Assembly: GCF_007992495.1 (NCBI RefSeq) | Contig: NZ_BKAJ01000071.1 | Span: 1 to 61,829 of the forward strand | Direction: 5' to 3' | Source: Reyranella soli | Lineage (GTDB): Bacteria; Pseudomonadota; Alphaproteobacteria; Reyranellales; Reyranellaceae | Length of the DNA stretch: 61,829 nt | Part shown: positions 48,143 to 57,683 of the stretch, piece after piece | Layout: each line of letters opens with the position of its first letter | Position numbering within the stretch: the stretch's first letter is position 1 | Translations under genes and position numbers: made by a program | The notes under the pieces: generated by a model | Database searches by the model: none | Told to the model about the DNA's origin: nothing | Seen by the model: only the letters and a program-made list of their open reading frames with translations

Positions 48143-48589
48143 ATGACCACGATCCTGATCCTGGTCGGCACCGAATCGGGCAATGCCCAGATGGTGGCCG
48201 ATGCGCTGAAGCCGGTGCTCGATGCGGCGGGTCATGCCGTCGACGTCACCGACAAGGCGGCGACGACCGCCGATCTCATGGCGCACGATGTCCTGCTGGT
48301 GATCTGCGCGACCCACGGCTCGGGCGACATCCCGACCAACATCCTGCCGCTCGCCGAGACGCTGGGGCGCGAGCGGCCCGACCTGTCGGGCCATCGCTAC
48401 GGCGTCATCGCGCTCGGCGACATGACCTACCAGGACACGTTCTGCGGCGGCGGCAAGAAGGTCGACAGGGTGCTCGAGCTCTGCGGCGCGCGCAGGCTCG
48501 GCGACCGCCTGGAGGTCGATGCCTCGAGCCAGCCCCTGCCCGACGAGGAAGCGCTGGGCTGGGTCGAAGGCTGGAAGGTCCTGGTCTAG
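48143..48589 (+). CDS. Flavodoxin-domain protein (MioC-like)
   Basis: A 148-residue flavodoxin fold. The FMN phosphate loop is LVGTESGNAQMVAD (residues 7-20), and ATHGSGDIPTNILPL and GDMTYQDTFCGGGKKVD match the isoalloxazine loops of the MioC and sulfite-reductase flavodoxin class. It probably carries electrons to an unknown partner. The gene stands alone between two minus-strand operons. Confidence 0.9.
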   Translation: MTTILILVGTESGNAQMVADALKPVLDAAGHAVDVTDKAATTADLMAHDVLLVICATHGSGDIPTNILPLAETLGRERPDLSGHRYGVIALGDMTYQDTFCGGGKKVDRVLELCGARRLGDRLEVDASSQPLPDEEALGWVEGWKVLV

Positions 48590-48597
48590 CAAGCGCG

Positions 48598-49785
48598 TCA
48601 ATCCGGCAGGGTGAAGATCTCGACCGGCGCAGGCACGCCGCGCAACCGGTGCTTGCCGAGCGACTTCATCGGCACCTGGCAGGCTTCGTTGAATTCGGCC
48701 GAGGCGCAGACCTTCACGCCCAGTGCCTTGGTCATGCCTTCCAATCGCGAGGCGCGATTGACGGCGGGGCCAATGACGGTGAAGTCGAGCCGGTCCTCGG
48801 TGCCGACATTGCCGAAGGTCACGTCGCCGACATGCAGCCCGACGCCGAATCGCACCGGCTCGTGGCCAACCGTGGCACGCGCCTCGTTGGCCGCCTCGAT
48901 ATCGGCGATCAGCTGCCGCGCGGCGCCCACCGCCTGGCCCGTCACCATGGGCAGGAACAGCGCATCCTCGGCCGGGAAGTAGGCCATCACGCCGTCGCCG
49001 ATGAACTTCAGGATCTCCCCACCATGGGTCTTGAGCGCATCGCCGACGAGCTGCAGGTAGTTGTTCAGGAGATCCAGCACTTCGGCTGCCGGCAACCGCT
49101 CGTTCATGCCGGTGAAGTCACGCAGGTCGGAGAACCACAGCACGGCGCGGATCTCCTCGCCCTCGCCGCGGCGGATGGCGCCGTTCAGCACGCGCTGGCC
49201 GACCTCGGGTCCGAGATAGGTGTTGGCCACGGTCTCGGCGACGGAGTGCTCGATGTGCATCTCGGTCACCGCGCCCATCAGGTCGACCAGCCGCGTTAGG
49301 TCGGCGACGTCCTCGTCGGAGAAGCCCAGGCGATTGTCGGTGGCGAAGGTGACCACGGGCAGCGCGCCCTCGCGGCGGATGTGCATGGGCAGCGCCATGT
49401 AGTCGACGCCGCCGTCAGCCCTGAGCTCGTGCAGCAGGACGTGGTCCTGCTCCGTGAGGTTGGCCAGCCGATGGCGTACCAGCCGGCCCTGCTCGCGCGC
49501 CGCCTGCAGGGGGCTGCCGATATAGGCCGGCGTGAACTGGATTCCCCAGGCGCGGGCGATCTCCTGCACCCTCTCGCCACGCCGCCACATGTAGCCCATG
49601 GCCTGGAGCTGGGGATGGACGAGCTGCAGGCCGATATAGGCGCGCCATACCGGGATGCCGGTCTGCAGCACGCGGTTCATCAGTTGCTCGATGAAGGCGG
49701 CCGGCCGCAGCACGAGGCGGCCCTCGTGCGCCAGCCACTCGCCGATCGGCGCCAGGCGGTCGCCCGTGGAGACGCCGGCGTTCAG
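48598..49785 (-). CDS. Class III adenylate/guanylate cyclase with N-terminal sensor-like domain
   Basis: About 395 residues. The N-terminal part (to about residue 200) has GEWLAHEGRLVLRPAAFIEQL and GIPVWRAYIGLQLVHPQLQAM, as in many alphaproteobacterial cyclases of this size. The catalytic domain has LWFSDLRDFTGMNERLPAAE with metal aspartates, GGEILKFIGDGVMAYF and DFTVIGPAVNRASRLE. Product choice (cAMP or cGMP) is uncertain. The start is a problem: no ATG, GTG or TTG is in frame before the conserved region, so CTG at 49785, overlapping the upstream stop as CTGA, is proposed, and the first good GTG would remove about 30 conserved residues. It is coupled to the SDR gene. Confidence 0.82.
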   Translation of the reverse strand: MNAGVSTGDRLAPIGEWLAHEGRLVLRPAAFIEQLMNRVLQTGIPVWRAYIGLQLVHPQLQAMGYMWRRGERVQEIARAWGIQFTPAYIGSPLQAAREQGRLVRHRLANLTEQDHVLLHELRADGGVDYMALPMHIRREGALPVVTFATDNRLGFSDEDVADLTRLVDLMGAVTEMHIEHSVAETVANTYLGPEVGQRVLNGAIRRGEGEEIRAVLWFSDLRDFTGMNERLPAAEVLDLLNNYLQLVGDALKTHGGEILKFIGDGVMAYFPAEDALFLPMVTGQAVGAARQLIADIEAANEARATVGHEPVRFGVGLHVGDVTFGNVGTEDRLDFTVIGPAVNRASRLEGMTKALGVKVCASAEFNEACQVPMKSLGKHRLRGVPAPVEIFTLPD

Positions 49786-50675
49786 GAGCCCACCACCGCC
49801 GCCACCTCCTCCGTCGAGGTCCGATAGACCTTGTTGGTCGTGAGGTCGGCGATCTTCTCGATGTTGTCGGCCACGTCCTCCAGGGTAGGCGCGCGGCCGG
49901 TGATGCGTACGCCCGGCGCCTCGCGGTACTCGATGCGCGCGAAGTTGCCGGCGCCGGCGCTCCAGATCTCGCCGGTGCGCTGGCACTGCTCGCTGCAGAG
50001 GTAGGCGACCATGGGCGAGACGAAGGACGGGTCGAGCTTGGCCAGCATTTCCGGCGTCATCAGGCTCTCGGTCATGCGCGTGCCGGCGACCGGCGCGAGC
50101 GCATTGACGAAGATGTTGTACTTCTGACCTTCAAGCCGGAGCGCATTCATGAAGCCCACGACAGCGAGCTTGGCGCCGCCATAGTTGGCTTGGCCGAAAT
50201 TGCCGTAGATGCCGGAGTTCGACGAGGTGACGACGACGCGGCCATAGGCCTTGGCGCGCATAATCGGCCACGCCGCATGGGTTACGTAGGCGGTACCGAG
50301 GAAGTGGACCTTCACCACGAAGTCGAAATCCTCGACCGTCATGTTGTGGAAGGTCTTGTCGCGCAGCACGCCCGCATTGTTGACCACGATGTCGACCGTG
50401 CCGAAGGAATCGACCGCGGTCTTGACGATGTTGGCGGCACTCTTGGGATCGGCGACCGAATCGTAGTTCGGCACCGCCTGGCCACCCGCCGCCTTGATCT
50501 CCGCCACGACCTTGTCGGCAGCGGCGTGATTACCACCCTTGCCGTCGACCGCACCGCCCGGATCGTTCACCACCACCTTGGCGCCACGGCTGGCCAGCAG
50601 CAGCGCATGCGCGCGGCCGAGCCCATTGCCGGCACCGGTGACGATGGCGACGCGATTGTCGAAGCGGATTGTCAT
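49782..50675 (-). CDS. Short-chain dehydrogenase/reductase, (3R)-hydroxyacyl-CoA dehydrogenase-like
   Basis: A 297-residue SDR. The NAD(P) motif is VTGAGNGLGRAHALLLASRG, VVVNDPGGAVDG is the extended loop typical of the multifunctional peroxisomal-type (MFE-2/HSD17B4) dehydrogenases, NNAGVL follows, and the catalytic set is in VVVTSSNSGIYGNFGQANYGGAKLAVVGF (shown as Ser, Tyr, Lys). The C-terminus extends about 40 residues beyond the core. Its stop overlaps the cyclase frame by four bases. The likely substrate is a hydroxyacyl-CoA. Confidence 0.93.
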   Translation of the reverse strand: MTIRFDNRVAIVTGAGNGLGRAHALLLASRGAKVVVNDPGGAVDGKGGNHAAADKVVAEIKAAGGQAVPNYDSVADPKSAANIVKTAVDSFGTVDIVVNNAGVLRDKTFHNMTVEDFDFVVKVHFLGTAYVTHAAWPIMRAKAYGRVVVTSSNSGIYGNFGQANYGGAKLAVVGFMNALRLEGQKYNIFVNALAPVAGTRMTESLMTPEMLAKLDPSFVSPMVAYLCSEQCQRTGEIWSAGAGNFARIEYREAPGVRITGRAPTLEDVADNIEKIADLTTNKVYRTSTEEVAAVVGS

Positions 50676-50747
50676 TCCTTGATCTCCCCAATGTCCTTGT
50701 TCATGAAGCTACCGATGTTTGTTCGCGGAGCGCTGGTTTCAACCCTC

Positions 50748-51050
50748 TTAGGCCGCTCGAGCCGCGATGATCTTGCGACGCTGTGCAGGCGACAGTTCCT
50801 TGGTAGCCATCTTGAGGTCGTACCAACTCTGCAGGTTCATCCAGAATTCCGCACTATTGCCGAAGAACAGGGCCAACCGCACCGCAGTATCGGCCGTGAT
50901 CCGCCGCCGATTATTGACGATCTCCGCAATGCGATTGGGGGAAACACCGATGGCCTGAGCCAGCTCGTTTTGCGACAGGCCGTACGCGGCGAGAAATTCA
51001 TGCTTCAGCATATCGCCCGGCGTTACGGGTGCGTACTCGGACTTCGCCAT
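50748..51050 (-). CDS. higA: HigA family addiction-module antitoxin
   Basis: A 100-residue XRE-type antitoxin. TPGDMLKHEFLAAYGLSQNEL, AIGVSPNRIAEIVNNRRRIT (helix-turn-helix) and RLALFFGNSAEFWMNLQSWYDL are diagnostic for HigA. It is downstream of the toxin gene by eight bases, the toxin-first order peculiar to higBA. It should repress its operon by binding the palindrome at 51347-51365. Confidence 0.95.
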   Translation of the reverse strand: MAKSEYAPVTPGDMLKHEFLAAYGLSQNELAQAIGVSPNRIAEIVNNRRRITADTAVRLALFFGNSAEFWMNLQSWYDLKMATKELSPAQRRKIIAARAA

Positions 51051-51058
51051 CTCAAACC

Positions 51059-51337
51059 TCAGTGATAGTCGATGATCCGCACGTCGTGTGCATCACCATC
51101 GATCCATCGGAATATGACTCGCCATTGGTCGTTGATCCGAATGGAGTGAAAACCATCGAGATCGCCCCTCAGCTTCTCCAGTCGATTCGCTGGCGGCACG
51201 CGCAAGTCTTCAAGTCGTGACGCCGCGTGGATCGCTACCAGCTTCCGTTTTGCCCTGTCGGCGAATCCGTGAAACGCCCGAACCAGTTCATCGTCAAACA
51301 AGGCCCGGGTTCTGCGGTCGCCAAACGACCTGACCAT
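51059..51337 (-). CDS. higB: HigB family toxin (RelE-type mRNA interferase)
   Basis: A 92-residue HigB. LVRAFHGFADRAKRKLVAIHAA, DLRVPPANRLEKLRGDLDGFHSIRINDQWRVIFRW and the histidine in DVRIIDYH are standard. HigB cuts mRNA on the translating ribosome. It is the first gene of the operon; the ATG at 51337 is nine bases after the operator. Confidence 0.95.
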   Translation of the reverse strand: MVRSFGDRRTRALFDDELVRAFHGFADRAKRKLVAIHAASRLEDLRVPPANRLEKLRGDLDGFHSIRINDQWRVIFRWIDGDAHDVRIIDYH

Positions 51338-51346
51338 GTCTTCGAC

Positions 51347-51365
51347 TATACCGCATCCCGGTATA
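51347..51365. promoter_or_regulatory. higB operator: HigA operator
   Basis: TATACCGCATCCCGGTATA is a perfect inverted repeat of TATACCG and CGGTATA with a five-base spacer. Its position (nine bases before the higB start) and its TATAC half-sites fit the known style of HigA operators. Confidence 0.75.
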
Positions 51366-51383
51366 CCATCAAGATTCGACTCC

Positions 51384-52634
51384 TCAGCCTCGCTGTAGAA
51401 TCACCACCGATGCGACGGCTTCTTCCATGCCGATGACGCCGCCGCCGTTCTCGGCCAGCGCAATCTCCGCGCCCTTCACCTGCCGCGCGCCGGCCTCGCC
51501 GCGCAACTGCGTGGTGAGCTCGGCCAGCATCGACAGGCCCGTGGCACCGACCGGATGGCCTTTCGAGACGAGGCCACCCGAGGTGTTGACCGGCAGCTTG
51601 CCGTCCGGCCCGGTCGCGCCGGAGTCGATGAACTTGCCGCCCTCGCCCTCAGGGCAGAAGCGCAGCATCTCGCACTGGTAGATTTCGCAGAAGCTGGTGG
51701 CGTCGTGCACCTCGGCGACGTCGATATCGTCGGGCCCCAGCCCCGCCATCTTGTAGGCCTTGTCGGCAGCAGCGCGCGTCAGGCCCGGCTCGTCGAGATT
51801 GCGGTACTTGCCGCCGGAGAAGCCCACGCCGGCGATGCGCACGGCGCGCTCCCTGACATTGGCCGGCAGCTTCTCGAGGTATTCCTTCGAGCACAGCAGC
51901 GCCGCCGCGGCGCCATCGCCAATCGGCGCGCACATGGCGCGGGTCAGCGGGTAGGACACCGGCTGGTCCTCGAGGACGGACTGCGTCGTCATCTGGAAGC
52001 GGTACTGCGCCTTGTCGTTCAGCGCGCCATAATTGTGGTTCTTGGCGGCGCCGGCGGCGATCTGCGCCTGCGTCGTGCCGTACTTCCACATGTGCCACTT
52101 GGCCTGCATGGCGTAGGTGTCCATGAAGATGGTGCGGTCGTCGCCCGGCGCGAACTTGGAGCCGACCATCTCGCCCACCCGGTTCATCTCCTCGACCAGC
52201 CGGTCGTGCTGACTGGTTATGTAGCCCTGGTTGAACAGGCCGGCGGTGCGCTCGGGCGCGTCGGGGCTGAAAAGCTTCTCGATGCCGATGCAGAAGGAGA
52301 GCTCATGCGTGCCGGCCAGAATGTCCTTCCAGGCGCCCATGAAGGCGGTCGAGGCCGTGGCGCAGGCATTCTCGACGTTGAACATCGGCACGCGCTCGGG
52401 GAACAGCCCCTCCTCGACCAGCGGCTGGAACAGCGCCTGGGCGCGGATCGAGTTCTGGCCCCAGAAGCCCATGCCGCAATTGCCCATCCAGCCCGTTTCG
52501 ATGTCGGCACCATTCTTCATGCCGGCATCCGAAAGCGTGCCGAGATAGGCCTCGCGCGCCAAGTCGCCCCAGCTCATGCCCGGATGCTTCTTGAAGGCCG
52601 TGGTATAGGAGCCAATTACATATACATCGCGCAC
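51384..52634 (-). CDS. Thiolase, SCP-x/lipid-transfer-protein type acetyl-CoA acetyltransferase
   Basis: A 416-residue thiolase superfamily protein. RDVYVIGSYTTAFKKHPGMSW is the N-terminus, FNVENACATASTAFMGAWKDI has the nucleophilic cysteine, HDATSFCEIYQCEML the second catalytic region, and GGLVSKGHPVGATGLSMLAEL the histidine loop. This non-canonical class acts on steroid or branched acyl chains in some bacteria; the substrate is unknown. The GTG at 52634 is supported by GAGGGAACGACC upstream. It is divergent from the FAD-linked dehydrogenase gene with 68 bases between. Confidence 0.92.
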   Translation of the reverse strand: MRDVYVIGSYTTAFKKHPGMSWGDLAREAYLGTLSDAGMKNGADIETGWMGNCGMGFWGQNSIRAQALFQPLVEEGLFPERVPMFNVENACATASTAFMGAWKDILAGTHELSFCIGIEKLFSPDAPERTAGLFNQGYITSQHDRLVEEMNRVGEMVGSKFAPGDDRTIFMDTYAMQAKWHMWKYGTTQAQIAAGAAKNHNYGALNDKAQYRFQMTTQSVLEDQPVSYPLTRAMCAPIGDGAAAALLCSKEYLEKLPANVRERAVRIAGVGFSGGKYRNLDEPGLTRAAADKAYKMAGLGPDDIDVAEVHDATSFCEIYQCEMLRFCPEGEGGKFIDSGATGPDGKLPVNTSGGLVSKGHPVGATGLSMLAELTTQLRGEAGARQVKGAEIALAENGGGVIGMEEAVASVVILQRG

Positions 52635-52702
52635 GGTCGTTCCCTCGGTTGGCTTTGGCCGCATTTGAGCGTATCCAAACGACCTACGCTAGGAGAAGCA
52701 GC

Positions 52703-54106
52703 ATGGCCGCTACGGCCCAGGTCAAAGCCCCCAACGTCGACGTCACGATCGCCGAGCTGAAGAAGCTGTTCGGCGACCGGGTCAGCACCGCGCACGCCGT
52801 GCGCGAGCAGCATGGCAAGGACATCTCCTTCCACGAAGCCCACCTGCCCGACGCCGTGGTGTTCGTCGAATCGGCCGAGGAAGCTCAGCGGGTCGTGCAG
52901 ATCTGCGCCCGGCACAAGACGCCGATCATCGCCTTCGGCACCGGCACCTCGCTGGAGGGCCATATCAGCGCGCCCAACGGCGGCATCTCGCTCGACCTCA
53001 GCCGCATGAACAAGGTGCTGCAGGTCAACGAGGCCGACCTCGACGTCGTGGTCCAGCCCGGCGTCACGCGCAAGCAGCTCAACGAGTACATCCGCGCCAC
53101 CGGCCTGTTCTTCCCGATAGATCCCGGGGCAGACGCCTCGATCGGCGGCATGACCAGCACGCGCGCCTCGGGCACGAACGCGGTGCGCTACGGCACCATG
53201 CGCGAGAACGTGCTGGCGCTGCAGGTGATCACGCCGGACGGCCGCCTGATGCGGCTCGGCCGCCGCTCGCGCAAGTCCTCCGCGGGCTACGACCTGGTGA
53301 AGCTGTTCGTGGGCTCCGAGGGCACGCTCGGCATCATCACCGAGATCACGCTCCGCCTCTACGGCATCCCCGAATCCATGGTCTCGGCGACCTGCGCCTT
53401 CGATTCGCTGGAAGGCGCCGTCAACACCGTGATCCAGACCATCCAGTCGGGCATCCCGGTGGCGCGCATCGAGCTGATGGACACCGAGACGGTCGACACC
53501 GTGAACAAGTACTCCAAGCTCAGCTTGCCCTTGAAGAGCACCCTGATGCTGGAGTTCCACGGCACCGAGGCCAGCACCAAGGAGCAGGCCGAGATGGTGC
53601 AGGCGCTGGCCGAGGAGAACGGCGGCGGCCACTTCGCCTGGACCAGCCAGGCCGAGGAGCGCACCAAGATGTGGCAGGCGCGCCATGATGCCGCCTGGGC
53701 GGCCAAGGCCGCCAAGCCCGGCTGGGGCATGTGGGCGACCGACGTCTGCGTGCCGATCTCGCGGCTCGCCGAATGCATCCTCGAGACCCAGAAGGACATC
53801 GTGGCGAGCGGCCTCTATGCGCCGATCGTGGGCCATGTCGGCGACGGCAACTTCCATCTCACCATGATGGTGAACCCCGACGATCCGACGTACCTGAAGC
53901 GCGCCGAAGGGTTGAACGACCGCATGATCGCCCGCGCGCTCAGCCTCGGCGGCACCTGCACCGGCGAGCACGGCGTGGGGCTGGGCAAGATCAAGTTCCT
54001 CTACGACGAGCATGGCGAGGCCATGTCGCTGATGCGCTCGATCAAGAAGGCGCTCGATCCCGACAACATCATGAACCCCGGCAAGATCATGGGTCCGATC
54101 AACTGA
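52703..54106 (+). CDS. FAD-binding D-lactate/glycolate dehydrogenase family protein
   Basis: A 467-residue FAD_binding_4 plus FAD-oxidase C domain protein, like cytochrome-linked D-lactate dehydrogenase or GlcD. The FAD segment has PIIAFGTGTSLEGHISAPNGG and IDPGADASIGGMTSTRASGT; VGSEGTLGIITEITLRLYGIP is the typical loop, and HVGDGNFHLTMMVNPDDP and GGTCTGEHGVGLGK lie in the C-terminal metal region. Electrons probably go to cytochrome c or the quinone pool. AGGAGAAGCAGC precedes the ATG. No GlcE/GlcF partner genes are next to it. Confidence 0.94.
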   Translation: MAATAQVKAPNVDVTIAELKKLFGDRVSTAHAVREQHGKDISFHEAHLPDAVVFVESAEEAQRVVQICARHKTPIIAFGTGTSLEGHISAPNGGISLDLSRMNKVLQVNEADLDVVVQPGVTRKQLNEYIRATGLFFPIDPGADASIGGMTSTRASGTNAVRYGTMRENVLALQVITPDGRLMRLGRRSRKSSAGYDLVKLFVGSEGTLGIITEITLRLYGIPESMVSATCAFDSLEGAVNTVIQTIQSGIPVARIELMDTETVDTVNKYSKLSLPLKSTLMLEFHGTEASTKEQAEMVQALAEENGGGHFAWTSQAEERTKMWQARHDAAWAAKAAKPGWGMWATDVCVPISRLAECILETQKDIVASGLYAPIVGHVGDGNFHLTMMVNPDDPTYLKRAEGLNDRMIARALSLGGTCTGEHGVGLGKIKFLYDEHGEAMSLMRSIKKALDPDNIMNPGKIMGPIN

Positions 54107-54165
54107 CGGTCGGCCGGGCATTTCCGCATTTCGCGCATTTTGCGCTACCCCTCCGAGCTGAGCGC

Positions 54166-54243
54166 CATGCTCTTCCGGACCGCGAGCTTCCAGCTCGCTC
54201 ATGATCATGAGCGCGCAAGATGCGCGCGGTCCGGAAGAGCATG
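54166..54243. repeat. Family B cloverleaf repeat, copy 3 (most perfect)
   Basis: Outer stem: 18 bases (54166-54183, ending GGACCGC) pair perfectly with 54226-54243. The 42 interior bases are fully used: GAGC-TTCCA-GCTC (54184-54196), the constant palindrome GCTCATGATCATGAGC (54197-54212), and GCGC-AAGAT-GCGC (54213-54225). There is no unpaired base between helices, so the element folds as a four-way junction with three hairpins. Confidence 0.93.
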
Positions 54244-54371
54244 AGCAACATAACACTGGTATATTAAAAGCACTACGGTTATTTTCTTACATTTTTGCGT
54301 GCCATGCTGGCGCACAATCAGGTGCTAGCAGTGCTGTCGCCCGCCACATTTCCTGCGCGGTGAAATGGCAC

Positions 54372-54856
54372 ATGTCGCGAGAGTGGCCGACCACCCACGT
54401 TTCCGGCACTGCTCGGAGTATTCGTCGCATGCTTGGCAAGGCTTGGGGTTGGCTGACGGCGCGCCTAGGTGGCCAACCGCAAGGGCGCTTGCGCTTCTCG
54501 GTGCATCGCCATCCGGCGTACGAATCGTTCTGGCGTCCGAGCGATCAGTCCCAGCGAACGCCGCGGATGGAAGTCCAGATCTACCTCGAGGCGAGCAACA
54601 TGATCAACGAGCCGCGTTGGATCACCAACGCCGAGATCGAGGGCATGCCAGCCCACGCGACTGTTGTTATCGGCGTGCGAGACGCCGGCACCGGCAAGTT
54701 CGCCGCGGAGAACCCGCTGCCGCCGCAGCGCATCGCCGTCGTATCGCTGCTCTTCCTGATCGACGGACAATCCCGATCGGTCGATGAGCCGTTCCACGCC
54801 ACCCTGTTCCTGACCGACAACCTCGGCGAACGGCACTCAACGAAAGTGATCATGAA

Positions 54857-54860
<4 letters not shown>
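54372..54860 (+). CDS. Hypothetical protein, poorly defined start
   Basis: Up to 162 residues from ATG 54372, or 143 from ATG 54429. The N-terminal part (MLGKAWGWLTARLGGQPQGR) is basic; the rest is a beta-rich segment with RMEVQIYLEASNMINEPRWI, ATVVIGVRDAGTG and IAVVSLLFLIDGQSRSVDEP. I do not recognise a family. Upstream 54244-54300 is unusually AT-rich (a run with TATATTAAAA-like and TTTTCTTACATTTTT text), so promoter or foreign DNA is possible. The gene ends four bases into the convergent regulator's 3' end. Confidence 0.55.
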
Positions 54861-56389
<1,529 letters not shown>

Positions 56390-56539
56390 AGCCGTTCCGC
56401 CCGCGGCAACGAGACCGAAGCCACACTAACACGGCGCTTCTTGAGGAAAAATGGAGGGAAGCTTGAGATGCCGCGTGAGGCCCGAAGAGCCATCCTGTAC
56501 CAGCCTGCCGGCTGATCCGGCACGAAGGAGGCGAAGACG

Positions 56540-57151
56540 ATGAAGGCTGCGCTGGCACTCTTCCTTCGGGCGATGGCCGCCTGTTCGATGGCTGCGCTGA
56601 GCTCGGCGTCATCCATGGCCCAGCAATCGCCGGTGCTCAGCGTCAAGCCGGTGGTCGAGAAGAAGCTCAAGGAGCTGCCGGCCGGACCGCTGTTCTGGCG
56701 GGTTGAAACATTCCCGACCTTGAAGGATGCCGAGGCCGCTACGGGACCGACGGCGCTTGCTGCCGAGATATCCGGCAAGGCCTGGCTGTTCACCCTCGGC
56801 GGCCAGGGCGGCGCGACGGCAGGCGGAAGCAAGGTAGCCGAGATCGGTCCGGTGCCGCTCATGCAGGCGCCGGAGTATCTGCTGCGCATCAATCATGCGA
56901 GCGGGCCGCCGGGCGCGCGAACGCCGCCGCATTCCCATCCCGGCTCGGAAGCCTTCTATGTGCTGAAGGGACGGCTGGGACAGCGCACGCCGCACGGTGT
57001 CGTCCATGCCGACGCCGGCGCCGCGATGAACGGCCACGGCGCCGACATGCCGATGGAAGTGTTCAGCGCCGGCACGGTAGATCTCGACCAGCTCGTGATG
57101 TTCGTCGTCGACGCCACGCGGCCGTTCTCTTCGCCGGCGCGCTTCGAGTGA
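56540..57151 (+). CDS. Exported cupin-domain protein
   Basis: A 203-residue protein with a signal peptide (about 1-28, ending SSMAQQ). The cupin core has APEYLLRINHASGPPGARTPPHSHPGSEAFYVLKGRLGQRT with HSH and E metal ligands in motif 1, then DAGAAMNGHGADMPMEVFSAG in place of motif 2. The substrate is unknown. The 150-base divergent region to the winged-helix regulator suggests that the regulator controls it. GAAGGAGGCG precedes the ATG. Confidence 0.88.
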   Translation: MKAALALFLRAMAACSMAALSSASSMAQQSPVLSVKPVVEKKLKELPAGPLFWRVETFPTLKDAEAATGPTALAAEISGKAWLFTLGGQGGATAGGSKVAEIGPVPLMQAPEYLLRINHASGPPGARTPPHSHPGSEAFYVLKGRLGQRTPHGVVHADAGAAMNGHGADMPMEVFSAGTVDLDQLVMFVVDATRPFSSPARFE

Positions 57152-57184
57152 CGAAAGGCACGGTGCCGGGTGCAAGCGCCCCGA

Positions 57185-57253
57185 TGTCATCCCGAGCGCA
57201 GCGAGGGACCTTTACTGTGGCCTTAAAGGTCCCTCGCTGCGCTCGGGATGACA
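57185..57253. repeat. Family C hairpin repeat, copy 3 (perfect)
   Basis: The arms 57185-57214 and 57224-57253 are perfect 30-base inverted repeats around a nine-base loop. The arm begins TGTCATCCCGAG and ends GGGACCTTTA. It separates the convergent cupin and NTF2-like genes, so it may also stop transcription. Confidence 0.95.
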
Positions 57254-57257
57254 GCCC

Positions 57258-57683
57258 CTATTTCTCCGGAACGTTCAGCCCCAGCTCAGCCCGCAGATCG
57301 TGGACCAGGCGGCGCTCGTGGAAGCGCCAGCCGTCAGACGTTCTCACCAGCCTGTCCTCGTAGGTGCCGGCGACCGACGGCACCAGACCGGCGCCCGCCG
57401 CCTGGAGGACGACCAGGTAGCTGGTGCGGGCCGTGGCGCGATCGCCGTCGAGCCGGATAAGGCTGTTCATGATGAAGTGCTTGCGCCTGGGCTCAGTCGG
57501 AATGTTGCGCGCCATCAGTGCCGCGATCTCGGCCGGTCCGCGCGCCCGCGAATAGGGCGCGATCCATTCGCCGTCGGCGGTGAACAGCGCGCCGAGCTCG
57601 GCGAACCGGAACTCGTCCATGCGGAAGCAGTACTCGCTGAAGAGCTCGCGGATGGCTTCCTTGTCCTCAAGTGGCGTCGGCAT
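57258..57683 (-). CDS. SnoaL/NTF2-like (nuclear transport factor 2 fold) protein
   Basis: A 141-residue SnoaL-like protein. DKEAIRELFSEYCFRMDEFRFAELGALFTADGEW is the N-terminal helix-loop that marks the family, RKHFIMNSLIRLDGDRATARTSYLVV and TYEDRLVRTSDGWRFHERRL complete the cone-shaped barrel. Substrate unknown. The ATG at 57683 lies inside the 3' end of the amidohydrolase gene (17-base overlap), so it is co-translated with it and is likely to act on the same compound. Confidence 0.9.
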   Translation of the reverse strand: MPTPLEDKEAIRELFSEYCFRMDEFRFAELGALFTADGEWIAPYSRARGPAEIAALMARNIPTEPRRKHFIMNSLIRLDGDRATARTSYLVVLQAAGAGLVPSVAGTYEDRLVRTSDGWRFHERRLVHDLRAELGLNVPEK

